DNA from: Desulfobacteraceae bacterium
GTDB taxonomy: Bacteria > Desulfobacterota > Desulfobacteria > Desulfobacterales > Desulfobacteraceae
Assembly: GCA_015486915.1 (NCBI GenBank)
Contig: WFQS01000218.1
Coordinates: 1 to 7,971, forward strand
DNA length: 7,971 nucleotides
Reading direction: 5' to 3'
The notes beneath the pieces were generated by a model, which saw nothing but the letters and a program-made list of their open reading frames with translations, did no database searches and was not told the DNA's origin. This document shows positions 6,425-7,971 of the stretch, piece by piece (the stretch's first letter is position 1; every line of letters begins with the position of its first letter). The position numbers and the translations under genes are program-made.

Positions 6425-6548
6425 TGAAACTCCTGCTAAGTTTCTTTAAGAATAAGAGTTGGCTTCGCGTCTTCGACCCAATATTTGTCAGAATCTATGA
6501 TTCTTAGATGCTGTCTGAGAGAATCCAGATCCGCCTCATGGCGGTTAA
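6425..6548 (+). repeat. Alpha module of the intergenic repeat, ending at the sfsA ribosome site
   Basis: It starts with GAAACTCCT and has an ATAAGAGTT arm. Compared with the module at 4108 it carries about 18-20 extra bases (GGCTTCGCGTCTTCGACC). It retains the GAATC-TAT-GATTC hairpin at 6491-6503 and ends in CGCC-TCAT-GGCG (6532-6543). The repeat sequence stops just before AAGGAA at 6551. Here the order is beta then alpha, the reverse of 4541-4752, which shows the modules are a chain rather than a fixed pair. Confidence 0.82.
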
Positions 6549-6564
6549 TGAAGGAAATTCTATT

Positions 6565-7284
6565 GTGAGCAATAATGGTTGTGGCTATTGTTTTCCGACT
6601 TTGATTACCGGAGTTCTGATTAAGAGATACAAGCGTTTCCTTGCTGACGTAGAACTTGACAATGGTAAAAAGCTAACAGTACACTGTCCCAATTCAGGAT
6701 CAATGAAAGGGTGTGCTATCCCCGGTTCAAAGATTTGGTTGTCAAAAAGTGATAACCCCAGAAGAAAATATAAATACACCTGGGAACTTATTCAAACACC
6801 TGATACAATTATTGGTATTAATACTCTATTGCCGAATAAGCTTGTCAAGCAAGCCATTGAGAACAAAGAGATAGAAGAATTATTAGGTTATGACCATGTA
6901 AAGGCCGAGGTAAAAACAAGCGCACATACAAGACTTGATCTGATGCTTGAAAAAGACACCGGTGAAAAATGTTTTGTTGAAATTAAAAATTGTACTCTGG
7001 TTGAGGATAAAATTGCCATGTTCCCGGATGCTGTTACATTAAGGGGACAGAAGCACCTTGAAGAACTTGAACATCTTGTTTCCATTGGAAGCAGGGGGGT
7101 TATTTTTTTTCTGATTCAGCGCATGGATGCAGAAAAGTTTAAGCCCGCTGATGAAATAGATCCTTCCTATGCTGCAAAATTGAAGAAAGCCTTTAAAAAC
7201 GGTGTGGAAATCATTACAAGGGATACTCTCATCAACAGCCATGTTGTAAAAATAAGGAATTTTATTCCATTTGATCTGTTTTAA
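6565..7284 (+). CDS. sfsA: SfsA family protein (sugar fermentation stimulation protein homologue)
   Basis: 239 residues from GTG at 6565, chosen because AAGGAA (6551-6556) lies eight bases before it. The frame is open back to an ATG at 6508, but those extra codons are repeat sequence, and the E. coli protein is about 234 residues. Conserved segments: KRYKRFLADV (20-29) and HCPNSGSMKGC (40-50) in the N-terminal OB-like part; DNPRRKYKYTWEL (63-75); RLDLML (123-128) and VEIKNCTL (138-145), which give the Asp125...Glu139-x-Lys141 arrangement of a PD-(D/E)XK-like nuclease core; and FPDAVTLRGQKHL (153-165). The family is described as DNA-binding, with effects on sugar-utilisation genes in E. coli; its biochemical role is not settled, and whether this copy cuts nucleic acid is unknown. 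The next gene starts 12 bases on, so the two probably share a transcript. Confidence 0.95.
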   Translation: MSNNGCGYCFPTLITGVLIKRYKRFLADVELDNGKKLTVHCPNSGSMKGCAIPGSKIWLSKSDNPRRKYKYTWELIQTPDTIIGINTLLPNKLVKQAIENKEIEELLGYDHVKAEVKTSAHTRLDLMLEKDTGEKCFVEIKNCTLVEDKIAMFPDAVTLRGQKHLEELEHLVSIGSRGVIFFLIQRMDAEKFKPADEIDPSYAAKLKKAFKNGVEIITRDTLINSHVVKIRNFIPFDLF

Positions 7285-7296
7285 GGTGATTTTTAT

Positions 7297-7971
7297 ATGA
7301 AATGGTCGGACAGGGCAGATAATGCCATAAAAAAAGTACCCTTTTTTATAAGGAAGAAAGTTAAGGGTAAAGTTGAAAAATATGTGAAGCAAAAGGGTAA
7401 AACATGTGTTGAAATATCAGATGTGAATGAGTTGAAAAAACAATTTTTATCACCTCATGGAATGGAAAAGGAGATTAAGGGGTATGAGATTTCAACATGT
7501 TTTGGAAGTTCAGGGTGTGCTAATGTTGCAAATTCATGTAAAGATATTGCAATGGATATTGAAAAAATTGTTATAAAAGAAAATCTCCTGCATTTTTTAA
7601 AGGATAGTGTAAAGGGAGATTTAAAGTTCCACCATGAATTTAGGATTTCATTTTCCGACTGCCCCAATGCATGTTCACGGCCTCAAATCGTCGATATTGG
7701 AATTATTGGAGCTGTTTTGCCCGGCCTGTCAGAAGAATCATGCCTTCTCTGTAATGCCTGCGTCGAAACCTGTGATGAAGATGCCGTTTATTTAAGTGAT
7801 GGAGCGGAAAATCCTTTTATCGGTTATGATAAGTGCATGATGTGTGGTAAATGCATAAAAGTGTGTCCATCGGGTACTATAAAAGAAAAGGAAAAGGGAT
7901 TTCGTGTGCTTCTTGGGGGAAGACTGGGACGTCATCCAAGACTTGCCATGGAAATTAAAGGCATTAAAAAA
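7297..7971 (+). CDS. Siroheme/[4Fe-4S] sulfite-reductase-like protein with ferredoxin domain, 3' end missing
   Basis: 225 codons are visible; the frame runs off the right edge. The ATG at 7297 follows AAGGTGAT (7283-7290), which overlaps the sfsA stop region. Residues 1-50 (tryptophan at 3, then KKVPFFIRKKVKGKVEKYV) resemble the PCP_red domain known from protochlorophyllide reductase subunits. A siroheme/[4Fe-4S] site follows: Cys68-x5-Cys74 and Cys122-x3-Cys126 (DCPNACSRPQI), with the last cysteine expected to bridge the siroheme iron. Then come two ferredoxin motifs: Cys149/152/155 with Cys159 (followed by Asp rather than Pro), and Cys180/183/186 with Cys190-Pro. The order of siroheme site then dicluster ferredoxin is like AsrC or Dsr subunits and small assimilatory-type sulfite reductases. 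It probably reduces sulfite, nitrite or a related substrate in the cytoplasm, with electrons passing through its own clusters. Substrate is not determinable here. Confidence 0.92.
   Translation, partial: MKWSDRADNAIKKVPFFIRKKVKGKVEKYVKQKGKTCVEISDVNELKKQFLSPHGMEKEIKGYEISTCFGSSGCANVANSCKDIAMDIEKIVIKENLLHFLKDSVKGDLKFHHEFRISFSDCPNACSRPQIVDIGIIGAVLPGLSEESCLLCNACVETCDEDAVYLSDGAENPFIGYDKCMMCGKCIKVCPSGTIKEKEKGFRVLLGGRLGRHPRLAMEIKGIKK

Noticed and set aside
4082..6564. CRISPR array or tRNA genes in the repeat-rich gaps
   Set aside because: The repeats are long modules with internal hairpins and no regular short spacers, and no cloverleaf with conserved T-arm sequence was found.

Overview
The window is AT-rich bacterial DNA that most resembles a sulfate-reducer-type Desulfobacterota (Desulfobacterales-like) chromosome. 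This placement is an inference from gene content: a large PilY1-type pilus protein with many calcium loops, a TIGR02757/DUF2400 protein, a small protein resembling the DVU0772 family of sulfate reducers, and a siroheme/[4Fe-4S] sulfite-reductase-like protein with ferredoxin clusters. All genes I support are on the + strand.

Layout. Bases 1-3477 hold the C-terminal 1158 codons of a PilC/PilY1-type type IV pilus adhesin. Its 5' end lies outside the window, and a golvesin-C-terminal-like domain interrupts its von Willebrand A domain. At 3708-4082 is a small exported protein of unknown function. At 4817-5164 is a 115-residue cytosolic protein, probably DVU0772-like, followed by a terminator-like hairpin. 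At 5295-5498 is a short coding-like frame broken by one amber codon; it overlaps by ATGA the TIGR02757 gene at 5495-6304. At 6565-7284 is sfsA, and 12 bases later begins a siroheme/ferredoxin protein (7297 to the right edge, 3' end missing). sfsA and this last gene look like one operon.

The most unusual content is between the genes. The gaps 3487-3693, 4108-4216, 4541-4752 and 6325-6548 are filled by seven copies of an alternating two-module repeat, about 95-130 bases per module. One composite copy is inverted. Every module ends in a short hairpin whose stem pairs change in a compensatory way between copies, four of the seven carry a second covarying hairpin that is cleanly absent in the other three, and one module type carries a conserved TTGACA-N19-TATRTT promoter-like pair. 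I do not recognise the family by name. It is the best candidate here for something undescribed: a structured mobile repeat, a small RNA, or a portable regulatory element.

The genes do not form one obvious pathway. The pilus adhesin and the exported protein may be surface-related. The rest are single housekeeping or redox genes separated by repeats. No tRNA, rRNA, CRISPR array or transposase gene was seen.
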